Positions 41,979-51,048 are shown, counted from the stretch's first letter. The stretch: DNA of 64,000 bases from Prauserella muralis (GCF_003202285.1 NZ_MASW01000002.1:806001-870000); one strand, 5' to 3'. The notes: a model not told the origin generated them from the letters alone. Numbers and translations are program-made.

Positions 41979-43106
41979 TCACGTCCGCCGCGCGAGCCAG
42001 TCGCGCACGAGCTCGGTGGTCTGCTCGCGCAGCAGGGGATAGGCGTCGCGCCGGGCCTCGTCCAGCGAGCGGGCGTGGTCGATGAGCGCCCTGCTCCCGG
42101 CGATTCCGGCTCCGGCCAGCTCGTCGTCACGCAAGGCGACGCGGCCGGCCACCGCCAGCACCGGCACCCCGGCACGGCCCGCCATCGCCGCGATGCCGGC
42201 GGGGGCCTTCCCGGCCAGGCTCTGCCGGTCGAGGGAACCCTCGCCGGTGATCGCCAGCTCCGCCCCCGGCAGTGCGCCTGCGACGCCGGTCAGCTCCACG
42301 ACCAGCTCGAACCCCGATTCGGCCCGGGCCGCCAGCGCGGACATCGCCCCGCCGGACACCCCGCCGCCCGCGCCGGCGCTGGGCACGTCGCCGACGGGAG
42401 CGCCCCCGGCGCGTTCCAGCGCACCGGCCCAGGCCCGCAGCGACGCCTCCAGCTGCCGCACCTGCGCCGGGCCCGCGCCCTTCTGCGGGCCGAAGACGGC
42501 GGCGGCGCCCTCGGGTCCCAGCAGCGGGTTGGTCACGTCGGTGGCCACACGTACCGCCGCCCCGCCCAGCCGCTCGCGCACGGCGGTGAGATCGACGCTC
42601 GCGACCGTGCCCAGCGGGCCACCCCCGAGCGCGGGCTCGGCGCCGGCGTCGTCGCGCAGCACCGCGCCGAGCGCACGCAGCATGCCCGAGCCGCCGTCGG
42701 TGCTCGCGGTGCCGCCGACGGTGAGCACGATCCGCGACGCGCCTCCGGCCAGCGCGTGGGCCATCAGCTCGCCGACCCCGTAGGTGTGCGCGGCCAGCGC
42801 GGTCTCCGGTGACGGCGTGACGTACTCGATGCCGCAGGCGCGCGCCGACTCCAGATAGGCCGTGCCGTCGAGCACCACGTACCAGGCGTCGACCTGCTGG
42901 GACAGCGGGCCGCTCACGCGCAGGTCCACGCGTTTGCCCCCGGCGGCGAGCAGCACGTCGAGCGTGCCCTCCCCGCCGTCGGCCACCGGGCACAGCGTCA
43001 CCTCGGCGCCGGGCGCGGCCGCGCGCACGCCCTCGGCGATGGCCTCGGCCGCCTCGACGGCGGTGAGGCTGCCCTTGAACTTGTCGGGTGCGACGACGAC
43101 GCGCAT
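41979..43106 (-). CDS. glxK: Glycerate kinase
   Basis: A 375-residue GarK/GlxK family kinase that phosphorylates D-glycerate to 2- or 3-phosphoglycerate. The start MRVVVAPDKFKGSLTAVEAAEAI, the VCPVADGGEGTLD-like loop (CPVADGGEGTLDVL), ASTDGGSGMLRALG and ITGEGSLDRQSLAGKAP are diagnostic. The ATG lies 2 bp downstream of the reductase stop, so the pair is an operon that channels glyoxylate/hydroxypyruvate to glycolysis. Confidence 0.94.
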   Translation of the reverse strand: MRVVVAPDKFKGSLTAVEAAEAIAEGVRAAAPGAEVTLCPVADGGEGTLDVLLAAGGKRVDLRVSGPLSQQVDAWYVVLDGTAYLESARACGIEYVTPSPETALAAHTYGVGELMAHALAGGASRIVLTVGGTASTDGGSGMLRALGAVLRDDAGAEPALGGGPLGTVASVDLTAVRERLGGAAVRVATDVTNPLLGPEGAAAVFGPQKGAGPAQVRQLEASLRAWAGALERAGGAPVGDVPSAGAGGGVSGGAMSALAARAESGFELVVELTGVAGALPGAELAITGEGSLDRQSLAGKAPAGIAAMAGRAGVPVLAVAGRVALRDDELAGAGIAGSRALIDHARSLDEARRDAYPLLREQTTELVRDWLARRT

Positions 43107-43108
43107 GC

Positions 43109-44086
43109 TCAGCGTCCCTTCACCGGGGTGAGTGGCTCGGCGCCGGTGAGCACGGCGACGGCGTTGCGGGCGGCCAGCAGGGCCATCTCGGTGCGCGTCT
43201 CCACCGTGGCCGAGCCCAGGTGCGGCGCGAGCGCGACGTTGTCCAGCTCCAGCAGCCCGGGATGCACCTCGGGCTCCTTCTCGAACACGTCCAGCCCCGC
43301 TCCGGCGATGACGCCGCGCGCCAGCGCGTCGGCGAGCGCCCCCTCGTCCACCACGGGACCCCGGGTGGTGTTCACCAGGTACGCCGAGGGCTTCATCGTC
43401 GCGAGCGCGTCCGCGTCGATGAGGTGCCGTGTCTCCGGCGTCAGCGGGCAGTGCAGTGACACGACGTCGCTGCCTGCCAGCAGTTCGGGAAACGGCACGT
43501 ACCGTGCGCGCAGTTCCCGCTCGACGGCCGCGTCGGCCCGCCGCCGTCCGCTGTAGACGATCTCCATGCCGAAGGCGAGCGCGCGGCGGGCCATGGCCTG
43601 CCCGATCTGGCCGAGGCCGACGATGCCGAGCGTCTTGCCCTGCAGTCCCGAACCGAGCATGAAGCCGAGGTGGAACGACCACGGCGTGCGCGAACGGAGC
43701 AGCCGCTCGCCCTCGCCGAGCCTGCGGGTGACCGACAGCAGCAGCCCGAACGCCAGGTCCGCGGTGGCGTCGGTGAGCACGCCCGGCGTGTTGGTGAAGA
43801 CGATGCCGCGGTCGGTGAGCGCGGGCACGTCGGCGTTGTCGTAGCCGACGGCGACCGTCGACACGACCTTGAGCTGGGGGCCCGCGGCGTCGGCGAACGC
43901 GCCGTCGATGCGGTCCTGCAGCGTGCTGACCACCGCGTCGGCACCCGCGACCGCCGCGTGCAGCTCCTCGGTGGGCAGCATGCGGTCGGGCTGGGGCCAC
44001 CACACGTCCCCGGCCGCGTGCAGGACCTCCCGCGCCGCTTCCGGAATCTCCCTGGTCACCACGATCCGAGGCCGTGCGCCCGCCAT
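43109..44086 (-). CDS. Glyoxylate/hydroxypyruvate reductase-like
   Basis: A 325-residue D-2-hydroxyacid dehydrogenase. The NAD motif is GIVGLGQIGQAMARRA, and the catalytic triad is Arg in NTTRGPVVDEGAL, Glu later, and His in LAPHLGSAT. It likely makes glycerate from hydroxypyruvate or glycolate from glyoxylate, which suits the downstream kinase. Back-to-back with pcaI, with its promoter region in 44087-44160. Confidence 0.9.
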   Translation of the reverse strand: MAGARPRIVVTREIPEAAREVLHAAGDVWWPQPDRMLPTEELHAAVAGADAVVSTLQDRIDGAFADAAGPQLKVVSTVAVGYDNADVPALTDRGIVFTNTPGVLTDATADLAFGLLLSVTRRLGEGERLLRSRTPWSFHLGFMLGSGLQGKTLGIVGLGQIGQAMARRALAFGMEIVYSGRRRADAAVERELRARYVPFPELLAGSDVVSLHCPLTPETRHLIDADALATMKPSAYLVNTTRGPVVDEGALADALARGVIAGAGLDVFEKEPEVHPGLLELDNVALAPHLGSATVETRTEMALLAARNAVAVLTGAEPLTPVKGR

Positions 44087-44160
44087 TCGCCGCTCCCTGA
44101 GGTCGCCGTTGAGAAGTCACAGGCACCTTAACCGTCCCGCGGGGCTCGCAGGGCCGGAGA

Positions 44161-44201
44161 TTGACGACCGTCCCCGGTGCCGATATGTTCTTATGGAGAA
44201 C
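44161..44201 (+). promoter_or_regulatory. pca operon promoter with operator
   Basis: TTGACG (44161-44166), a 17-bp spacer and TATGTT (44184-44189) form the best sigma-A-type promoter of the window. The inverted repeat GTTCT-TATGG-AGAAC (44187-44201) covers the -10 and the start of transcription. IclR-family regulators such as PcaR bind operators of this size, and an IclR gene ends the operon. Repression in the absence of inducer, with protocatechuate or beta-ketoadipate as effector, is an inference. Confidence 0.7.
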
Positions 44202-44232
44202 GTTTGTGCGTAATGCGAACGAGGTGGGCAAC

Positions 44233-45051
44233 GTGGCAGAGATCGTCTCGCTGGCCGAGGGGGTCGGCAGGCTCGTTCACGACGGCGACATGGTCGCCCT
44301 GGAAGGGTTCACGCACCTGATCCCGCACGCGGCCGGGCAGGAGATCATCCGGCAGCGGCGCAGGGACCTCACGCTGGTGCGGATGACGCCGGACATCGTC
44401 TACGACCAGCTGATCGGCGCGGGCTGCGCGCGCAAGCTGATCTTCTCCTGGGGCGGCAACCCGGGGGTCGGCTCGCTGCATCGCTTCCGCGACGCCGTGC
44501 AGAACGGCCACCCGGTGCCGCTGGAGATCGAGGAGCACAGCCACGCAGGCATGGCCAATCGCTATGTGGCGGGCGCGTCGGGTCTTCCGTTCGCCGTGCT
44601 GCGCGGCTACAGCGGCACCGACCTGCCCAGGCACACCGACACGATCAAGCAGATCACCTGCCCGTTCACCGGCGAGCAGCTCGCGGCGGTGCCCGCACTC
44701 AACCCGGACGTCTCGATCATCCACGCCCAGCGCGCGGACCGCGCGGGCAACGTGCAGATCTGGGGCCTCGTCGGCGTGCAGAAGGAGGCGGTGCTCGCGG
44801 CGCGGCGCAGCCTGGTCACCGTCGAGGAGGTCGTCGACGAGCTCGAGCCCGTGCCCGGCCAGCTGGTCCTGCCCAGCTGGGCGGTGACGTGCGTGGCCGA
44901 GGTTCCCCACGGGGCCCACCCGTCGTACGCCCAGGGCTACTACGAGCGCGACAACGCCTACTACGAGAAGTGGGATTCCATTGGGCGAAAGAGGGACTCG
45001 TTCGAGGACTGGCTTCGCGAGAAGGTGTTCACCATGGAGGGTGCCAAGTGA
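44233..45051 (+). CDS. pcaI: 3-oxoadipate CoA-transferase subunit A
   Basis: A 272-residue subunit of the succinyl-CoA:3-oxoadipate CoA-transferase, which activates beta-ketoadipate. The N-terminal region has VHDGDMVALEGFTHLIPHAAG, and later GGNPGVGSLHRFR with HAQRADRAGNVQIWG, typical of family I A subunits in this pathway. GTG 44233 has GAGGTGG upstream. Subunit B follows with a GTGA overlap. It begins the pca operon. Confidence 0.9.
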   Translation: MAEIVSLAEGVGRLVHDGDMVALEGFTHLIPHAAGQEIIRQRRRDLTLVRMTPDIVYDQLIGAGCARKLIFSWGGNPGVGSLHRFRDAVQNGHPVPLEIEEHSHAGMANRYVAGASGLPFAVLRGYSGTDLPRHTDTIKQITCPFTGEQLAAVPALNPDVSIIHAQRADRAGNVQIWGLVGVQKEAVLAARRSLVTVEEVVDELEPVPGQLVLPSWAVTCVAEVPHGAHPSYAQGYYERDNAYYEKWDSIGRKRDSFEDWLREKVFTMEGAK

Positions 45052-45824
45052 CCGCGACCACTGACGCCGAGCTGACCTACACCTCCGACGAGATGATGTC
45101 GATCGCCGCCGCGCGGGCGCTGTCCAACGGGCAGCGCTGCTTCGTCGGCATCGGGCTGCCCTCCACCGCCGCCAACGTCGCGCGCCGCACGCACGCCCCC
45201 GACCTGGTGCTCGTCTACGAGTCCGGCACGCTCGGCTCCAAGCCGGACCGGCTGCCCGCCTCGATCGGCGACGGCATCCTCGCCGAGACCGCGGACGCGG
45301 TGATCAGCGTGCCCGAGGTGTTCAACTACTGGCTGCAGCCGGGCCGCATCGATGTCGGCTTCCTCGGCGCGGCCCAGCTGGACAAGTTCGGCAACATCAA
45401 CACCACCGTCATCGGCGACGACTACGCCAACCCGAAGGTGCGGCTGCCCGGCGCGGGCGGCGCCCCCGAGATCGCCGCGTCCTGCCACGAGGTCTACGTC
45501 GTGGTCCGGCAGAGCAGGCGCAGCTTCGTGGACAGGGTCGACTTCGTCACCTCCGTCGGCCACGGTTCCGGCAAGGGCGACCGCGAGCGGCTCGGGTTGC
45601 GTGGCGCCGGCCCGACGCTGGTGATCACCGACCTGGGCATCCTGCGTCCCGATCCGGACACCTCCGAGCTGATGCTGTCCCAGCTGCATCCCGGTGTCGA
45701 GGTGGAACAGGTGCGTGAGGCCACCGGCTGGGATCTGAAGGTCTCGCCCGAGCTGTCCCGCACCGACGCGCCGACCGAGGCCGAGCTGTCCACCCTGCGT
45801 GCGCTCAAGGAGGCGAGCAAGTGA
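45048..45824 (+). CDS. pcaJ: 3-oxoadipate CoA-transferase subunit B
   Basis: A 258-residue partner of PcaI. The catalytic Glu-bearing region is LVYESGTLGSKPDRLP, with QRCFVGIGLPSTAANVARRT and QLDKFGNINTTVIGD in order. It transfers CoA from succinyl-CoA to beta-ketoadipate. A palindromic repeat then separates it from pcaF by 115 bp. Confidence 0.92.
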   Translation: MTATTDAELTYTSDEMMSIAAARALSNGQRCFVGIGLPSTAANVARRTHAPDLVLVYESGTLGSKPDRLPASIGDGILAETADAVISVPEVFNYWLQPGRIDVGFLGAAQLDKFGNINTTVIGDDYANPKVRLPGAGGAPEIAASCHEVYVVVRQSRRSFVDRVDFVTSVGHGSGKGDRERLGLRGAGPTLVITDLGILRPDPDTSELMLSQLHPGVEVEQVREATGWDLKVSPELSRTDAPTEAELSTLRALKEASK

Positions 45825-45825
45825 T

Positions 45826-45910
45826 CTCCCCAATGCGGCATTCGCTCCACTCAACCTCCCCAATGCGGCATTCGCTCCGCTCAACGCACCCAATGCCACA
45901 TTGGGGAGCT
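45826..45910. repeat. Palindromic intergenic repeat, copy 2
   Basis: Two 30-bp direct repeats (45826-45855 and 45856-45885, one mismatch) begin with CTCCCCAATGCGGCATTCG; a third part ends ATTGGGGAGCT. The AATGCCACATTGGGGAGCT end is the same as that of the element at 31.4 kb. It lies inside the pca operon between pcaJ and pcaF, where it could lower read-through or shape mRNA ends. No coding potential. Confidence 0.8.
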
Positions 45911-45939
45911 GTGGTGACCCGCTCGGGGGGTGACGCAGC

Positions 45940-47115
45940 GTGAACGAGGTGTTCGTGCTCGACGCGGTGCGTACGCCGTTCGGGCGGTATGGGGGTGCGC
46001 TGTCCGGGGTGCGCCCCGACGACCTCGCCGCACACATGCTGCGGGAGCTCGCCGCGCGCGGCGACGTCGACCCCGCTGGCGTCGACGAGGTCGTGCTCGG
46101 CGACGCCAACGGTGCGGGCGAGGACAACCGCAACGTCGCCCGCATGGCCGCGCTGCTGGCGGGCTGGCCGACGAGCGTGCCCGGCAGCACCGTCAACCGG
46201 CTCTGCGGGTCCGGCCTGGACGCCGTGATGCAGGCAAGCCGGCTCATCGCGGTCGGCGACGCGTCGGTGGCCGTCGCGGGCGGCGTGGAGTCGATGAGCC
46301 GCGCGCCGTGGGTACTGCCCAAGCCGGGCAAGGCCTTCCCCAACGGCCACGAGACGATGTACTCGACCACGCTCGGCTGGCGCATGGTCAACCCGCGGAT
46401 GCCCGAGCAGTGGACCGTGTCGCTCGGCGAGAGCACCGAACTGCTCGCCGAGCGCTACGGCATCGGCCGCGAGCAGCAGGACGAGTTCGCCCTGCGCAGC
46501 CACCGCAACGCCGCCAGGGCCTGGGACGAGGGCTTCTACGACAGCCACGTGGTGCCCGTGCCGGGCACCGAGCTGGAGCGTGACGAGGGCATCCGCGCCG
46601 ACTCCAGCATGGAGAAGCTGGCCAAGCTCAAGCCGGCCTTCCGTCCACAGGGGACGGTCACGGCGGGCAACTCGTCCCCGCTCAACGACGGCGCCTCGGC
46701 CGTGCTGCTGGCCGACAGCGCGGGCGCCGAGCGCGTCGGCGCGACGCCGCTGGCCAGGATCGCGGGCCGCGGAGCGGCCGGGGTCGACCCGGACGTGTTC
46801 GGCATCGGGCCGGTGCGCGCGGCCGAGATCGCCCTGCAGCGGGCGGGCATCGGCTGGGAGGACCTGGCCGCCGTCGAGCTCAACGAGGCGTTCGCCGCGC
46901 AGTCGCTCGCGTGCCTTGCCGACTGGCCGAAGCTGGACCCGGAGATCGTCAACGTCAACGGCGGGGCGATCGCGATCGGGCACCCGCTCGGCGCGTCCGG
47001 AGGGCGCATCCTCGGCGCGCTCGCCCACGAGCTGCGCCGCCGCGGCGGAGGCTGGGGCCTCGCCGCCATCTGCATCGGCGTCGGTCAGGGCCTGGCCGTC
47101 GTGCTGGAGGCGTAA
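45940..47115 (+). CDS. pcaF: Beta-ketoadipyl-CoA thiolase
   Basis: A 391-residue thiolase. The acyl Cys is in NRLCGSGLDAVMQA (near residue 89), and the other catalytic residues in GHPLGASGGRI (His) and AAICIGVGQG (Cys). It splits beta-ketoadipyl-CoA to succinyl-CoA and acetyl-CoA. The GTG start is 29 bp after the repeat element. Order pcaIJ-F is typical. Confidence 0.93.
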   Translation: MNEVFVLDAVRTPFGRYGGALSGVRPDDLAAHMLRELAARGDVDPAGVDEVVLGDANGAGEDNRNVARMAALLAGWPTSVPGSTVNRLCGSGLDAVMQASRLIAVGDASVAVAGGVESMSRAPWVLPKPGKAFPNGHETMYSTTLGWRMVNPRMPEQWTVSLGESTELLAERYGIGREQQDEFALRSHRNAARAWDEGFYDSHVVPVPGTELERDEGIRADSSMEKLAKLKPAFRPQGTVTAGNSSPLNDGASAVLLADSAGAERVGATPLARIAGRGAAGVDPDVFGIGPVRAAEIALQRAGIGWEDLAAVELNEAFAAQSLACLADWPKLDPEIVNVNGGAIAIGHPLGASGGRILGALAHELRRRGGGWGLAAICIGVGQGLAVVLEA

Positions 47116-47133
47116 CAACACAGGAGGGACCGC

Positions 47134-47880
47134 ATGACCACAGTGTCGTCGTCGGAGTCGGGACTCGCGCTGCCGAGCTACCGGCGGGACCCGGAGGGCA
47201 CCCACCCGCCGCTGGACTCGCCGGGCTACAAGTCGACCAGCCTGCGCCACCCCCAGCAGCCGCTGGTGCTGCTGCCGCACAAGCTCACCGAGGTCACCGG
47301 CCCGCTGCTGGGCCCGGGCCGCCTCGGCGAGCTCGACCACGACCTGACCCGCCAGCACGCCGGTGAGCCGCAGGGACAGCGGATCATCGTGCACGGCAGG
47401 CTGCTCGACGGCGACGGAAGGCCGGTGCCGAACTCGCTGGTGGAGATCTGGCAGGCCAACGCGGGCGGGCGGTACCGGCACAAGTGGGACAACTGGCCCT
47501 CGCCGATCGACCCGAACTTCACCGGCGTCGGCCGCACCATCACCGACAACGAGGGCCGCTACGAGTTCGTCACCATCAAGCCGGGCGCCTACCCGTGGAA
47601 GAACCACGACAACGCCTGGCGGCCCGCGCACATCCACTTCTCGGTGTTCGGCACGGCATTCACGCAGCGGCTGGTCACCCAGATGTACTTCCCCGACGAC
47701 CCGCTGTTCTTCCAGGACCCGATCTTCAACTCGGTGCCCGACGAGAAGGCGCGGCAGCGCATGATCTCGCGCTACGACCACAGCCGCACCATGCCCGAGT
47801 GGGCGCTGGGCTTCGAGTTCGACATCGTGCTGCGAGGGCGGGATGCGACGCCGTTCGAGAACGACGAGGAGGACGAGTGA
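47134..47880 (+). CDS. pcaH: Protocatechuate 3,4-dioxygenase beta subunit
   Basis: A 248-residue iron(III) intradiol dioxygenase. The iron ligands are Tyr in GGRYRHKWD, Tyr in PGAYPWKNHD, and the His pair in PAHIHFSVFG. It opens protocatechuate to 3-carboxy-cis,cis-muconate. The ATG is 18 bp after pcaF. The 76-bp gap to pcaG holds its ribosome-binding site (GAGGAGGACG). Confidence 0.95.
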   Translation: MTTVSSSESGLALPSYRRDPEGTHPPLDSPGYKSTSLRHPQQPLVLLPHKLTEVTGPLLGPGRLGELDHDLTRQHAGEPQGQRIIVHGRLLDGDGRPVPNSLVEIWQANAGGRYRHKWDNWPSPIDPNFTGVGRTITDNEGRYEFVTIKPGAYPWKNHDNAWRPAHIHFSVFGTAFTQRLVTQMYFPDDPLFFQDPIFNSVPDEKARQRMISRYDHSRTMPEWALGFEFDIVLRGRDATPFENDEEDE

Positions 47881-47956
47881 GCCACAATTTGCTCTTCGCT
47901 CATGGAGTCCGACCGGGTGCGGGTGCCCCGCAGAACACAGAGGAGGACGACGACGA

Positions 47957-48496
47957 ATGAGCCTCGGAAGCACCCCTTCACAGACGGTCGGTCCCTACCT
48001 GTCGATCGGGCTGACCTGGGAGGACGGGCCGGCCGTCGTCGACGAGGCAACCCCGGGCGCGGTGTGGATCCGGGGCGTCGTCACCGACGGTGCGGGCACA
48101 CCCGTGCCCGACGCCCTGATCGAGACGTGGCAGGCCGACCCGCACGGCCGGTTCGACCACCCCGACGACCCGCGCGGCGCCCAGCCGGGCTTCCGGGGCT
48201 TCGGCCGCTGCCCGACCAACGACGACGGCGAGTACGGCATCCTCACGCAGGTGCCGGGACCGCTGCCCGGCGAGGCTCCGCACATCGACGTGTCGGTGTT
48301 CGCGCGCGGCATGCTGCACCGGGTGGTCACCCGCATCTACTTCCCGGAGAACGCCGACGCCAACGCGGCCGACGAGGTGCTCGCGTCCGTGCCGGAGGAG
48401 CGCAGGGACACCCTCATCGCCACCAGGACCGGGGACGGCTACCGCTTCGACGTGCGACTTCAAGGCGAGGGCGAGACAGTGTTCTTTGATGTCTGA
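47957..48496 (+). CDS. pcaG: Protocatechuate 3,4-dioxygenase alpha subunit
   Basis: A 179-residue partner of PcaH. The GGAGGAAG-like upstream, SQTVGPYLSIGL start and LIETWQADPHGRF, GEAPHIDVSVFARGM signatures match PcaG; it lacks the iron ligands. The dimer of subunits completes the active site. Next gene begins 59 bp later. Confidence 0.94.
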   Translation: MSLGSTPSQTVGPYLSIGLTWEDGPAVVDEATPGAVWIRGVVTDGAGTPVPDALIETWQADPHGRFDHPDDPRGAQPGFRGFGRCPTNDDGEYGILTQVPGPLPGEAPHIDVSVFARGMLHRVVTRIYFPENADANAADEVLASVPEERRDTLIATRTGDGYRFDVRLQGEGETVFFDV

Positions 48497-48555
48497 CCAC
48501 GTTCGAGAGTGCGCCGGTCCCGTGCGGTCGGTGGCGGGGCCGGTGACGTTCGTTG

Positions 48556-49893
48556 ATGTCTAGCCTCTTCGATCCCGTGCTCGCCGCGGGTGCCGTCCGC
48601 GACGAGACCGGCGACACGGCCTGGCTGCGCGCCATGCTCGACTTCGAGGCCGCGCTCGCCGCGGCGCAGGCGGACGCCGGGCTCGTCGAGCGGGAGCACG
48701 CCGAGGCCATCGCCGCCGCCTGCCGGAGCGAGCACTACGACGTCGCCGAGCTGGGGCGGCGGGCCACCGGCATCGGCAACCCGGCCGGTCCGCTCGTCCG
48801 CGCGCTCACCGAGCGGGTGGGCGGCGAGGCGGCCCGGCACGTCCATCGCGGCGCCACGAGCCAGGACGTCGTCGACACCGCCGCCATGCTCGTGGCCACG
48901 CGGGCGCTGCGCCCGCTGCTCGCCGATCTGCGGGCCTGCGCCGACGCCGTGGCCACGCTCGCCGCCGAGCACGCCGAGACCGTCCAGGTTGGACGGACGC
49001 TGCTGCAGCATGCGCTGCCGGTGACGTTCGGGTTCACGGCGGCGGGCTGGCTGACGGCCCTGGACACCGCGACCCGGCGGCTGGAGTCGCTGCGGCTGCC
49101 CGCGCAGCTGGGCGGCGCGGTGGGCACACTCGCCTCCCTCGGTGAGCAGGGCCCTGAGGTGCTCGCCGCGCTCGCGCACCGGCTGGGCCTTGCCGAGCCG
49201 GTGCTGCCGTGGCACACCGACCGCACCCCGGTGGCCGAGCTCGCGGGTGCGCTGGGGGAGGCGGCGGGCGCGATCGCCGGGATCGCCCGGTCGATCGTGC
49301 TGCTCGCGCAGACCGACGTCGGCGAGCTGCACGAGCAGGGCCCGGCCGGCAGCGGCGGCTCGTCGACCATGCCGCACAAGCGCAACCCGGTGGCGGCCGT
49401 GTCGGCGCTGGCGGGTGCCAAGCAGGCGCCCGGCCTGGTGGCCGACCTGCTCGCCGCGATGGAGCAGGAGCACCAGCGCGCGGCGGGCGCGTGGCACGCC
49501 GAGTGGCGGCCACTGAGTGAGCTGCTGCGCACCACCGGCTCGGCGGCACACTGGCTGCGCACGAGCGTCGAGCGGCTGCGAGTGGACTCCGTGCGCATGC
49601 GCGCCAACCTCGACGCGGGCGGCGGAGTGCTGCTCGCCGAGCGGGTCACCACCGAGCTGGCCCCGGCCGTGGGCAGGCTCGCCGCCCACGACGCGGTCAC
49701 CGCGTGCACCAGGCGGGCCGTGGCCGAGCAGCAACCGCTGGCGGAGCTGCTCGCGGCCGATCCGCTGCTCGGCGAGCACCTGAGCCGGCAACGGGCCGAG
49801 GAGCTGCTGGACCCGGCCGGTTACCTTGGCAGCGCCAAGGTGTTCGTCGAGCGCGCGCTGGCAGCGCATCGCAAGGGAAAGGAGCAGCCGTGA
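48556..49893 (+). CDS. pcaB: 3-carboxy-cis,cis-muconate cycloisomerase
   Basis: A 445-residue member of the fumarase/aspartase superfamily that closes carboxymuconate to the gamma-lactone. The signature is GGSSTMPHKRNPV. RGATSQDVVDTAAML and the C-terminal domain are typical of bacterial PcaB. The ATG at 48556 is preceded by an in-frame TTG three bases earlier. The stop overlaps pcaD by GTGA. Confidence 0.93.
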   Translation: MSSLFDPVLAAGAVRDETGDTAWLRAMLDFEAALAAAQADAGLVEREHAEAIAAACRSEHYDVAELGRRATGIGNPAGPLVRALTERVGGEAARHVHRGATSQDVVDTAAMLVATRALRPLLADLRACADAVATLAAEHAETVQVGRTLLQHALPVTFGFTAAGWLTALDTATRRLESLRLPAQLGGAVGTLASLGEQGPEVLAALAHRLGLAEPVLPWHTDRTPVAELAGALGEAAGAIAGIARSIVLLAQTDVGELHEQGPAGSGGSSTMPHKRNPVAAVSALAGAKQAPGLVADLLAAMEQEHQRAAGAWHAEWRPLSELLRTTGSAAHWLRTSVERLRVDSVRMRANLDAGGGVLLAERVTTELAPAVGRLAAHDAVTACTRRAVAEQQPLAELLAADPLLGEHLSRQRAEELLDPAGYLGSAKVFVERALAAHRKGKEQP

Positions 49894-50660
49894 AGGTCAA
49901 CCACGTGGTCGAGGGGCCGGCCGACGGTGAGGTCGTGGTGCTCTCCGGGTCGATCGGCAGCAACCTGAGCATGTGGGACCCGCAGGTCGAGCCCCTGACC
50001 TCGGCCGGATTCCGCGTGGTGCGCTACGACCACCGCGGGCACGGCAGGACGCCGGTGCCCGAGACGCCGTGCTCGCTCGCCGACCTCGGCGGCGACGTCG
50101 TGGAGCTGCTGGACACGCTCGGCGTGGAACGCGCACACGTCGTCGGGCTTTCGCTGGGCGGCATGACCGCCATGTGGCTGGGCGTCAACGTCCCCGACCG
50201 GATCGGCAGGCTCGTGCTGTGCTGCACGTCGGCCAAGCTCGGCACCCCGGCGATGTGGGAGGAGCGCGCCCAGCTGGCCCGCACCGAGGGCATGCCGGCC
50301 ATCGCCGACTCCAGCATCGAGCGCTGGTTCACCGCCGAGTGGCGCGCCACCCACCCGCAGCTGTCCCGCGAGTACCACCACATGACGGCCGCCACCCCGG
50401 CCGAGGGCTACGCCGCGTGCTGCGCGGCGATCGGTTCGATGGACCTGCTCGGCGACCTGCCCAAGATCAGCGCGCCGACGCTGGTGATCTCCGGCGCCGA
50501 CGACCCGGCGACCCCGCCGGAGGAGCACGGCAGGCCCATCGCCGAGGCGATCCCCGGCGCCCGCCTCGAGGTGGTGCCCCACGCCGCGCACCTGGGCAAC
50601 GTCGAGCAGGCGGCCCGGTTCAACGACCTGATCGTCGAGCACCTGAAGGCGGACCGATGA
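49890..50660 (+). CDS. pcaD: 3-oxoadipate enol-lactonase
   Basis: A 256-residue alpha/beta hydrolase with the nucleophile GLSLGGMTAM, RYDHRGHGRT and C-terminal VPHAAHLGNVEQ. It opens the enol-lactone to beta-ketoadipate. The length is that of the stand-alone enzyme. It overlaps pcaC by 4 nt (ATGA), whereas many actinomycetes have the two fused as PcaL. Confidence 0.92.
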   Translation: MKVNHVVEGPADGEVVVLSGSIGSNLSMWDPQVEPLTSAGFRVVRYDHRGHGRTPVPETPCSLADLGGDVVELLDTLGVERAHVVGLSLGGMTAMWLGVNVPDRIGRLVLCCTSAKLGTPAMWEERAQLARTEGMPAIADSSIERWFTAEWRATHPQLSREYHHMTAATPAEGYAACCAAIGSMDLLGDLPKISAPTLVISGADDPATPPEEHGRPIAEAIPGARLEVVPHAAHLGNVEQAARFNDLIVEHLKADR

Positions 50661-51043
50661 GCGACGAGTTCTACGAGCGCGGCATGCAGGTCCGGCGCGA
50701 GGTGCTCGGCGACGAGCACGTCGACCGCGCCGTCGCGAACACCACCGAGTTCACCCAGCCGTTCCAGGACTACATCACGCGCTCCGCGTGGGGTTCGGTG
50801 TGGACCCGCGAAGGGCTGGACCGCAGGACCCGCAGCTGCGTGACCCTCGCCGCGCTCACCGCACTGAAGTGCCACGGCGAGATCGCCATGCACGTCCGGG
50901 CCGCGATCGGCAACGGGCTCACGCCCGGCGAGATCGCCGAGGTGCTGCTGCACACCGGGGTCTACGCGGGAGTGCCCGCGGCGAACGAGGCGTTCGCCAT
51001 CGCCGCGCGCACGCTCGCCGAGATGGGCGAGACAGAGGCCTGA
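50657..51043 (+). CDS. pcaC: 4-carboxymuconolactone decarboxylase
   Basis: A 128-residue AhpD-fold protein with the CMD pattern EFYERGMQVRREVLGDEHVDRA, TLAALTALKCHGEIAMHVRAA and GVYAGVPAANEAFAIA. It decarboxylates 4-carboxymuconolactone to the enol-lactone. Separate gene, not fused to pcaD. Confidence 0.93.
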   Translation: MSDEFYERGMQVRREVLGDEHVDRAVANTTEFTQPFQDYITRSAWGSVWTREGLDRRTRSCVTLAALTALKCHGEIAMHVRAAIGNGLTPGEIAEVLLHTGVYAGVPAANEAFAIAARTLAEMGETEA

Positions 51044-51048
51044 CCGGC

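Noticed and set aside
45826-45885. Two 30-bp direct repeats considered as a CRISPR
   Set aside because: No spacers, only two units in direct contact, and no cas genes. The arms are palindromic and match the dispersed repeat.
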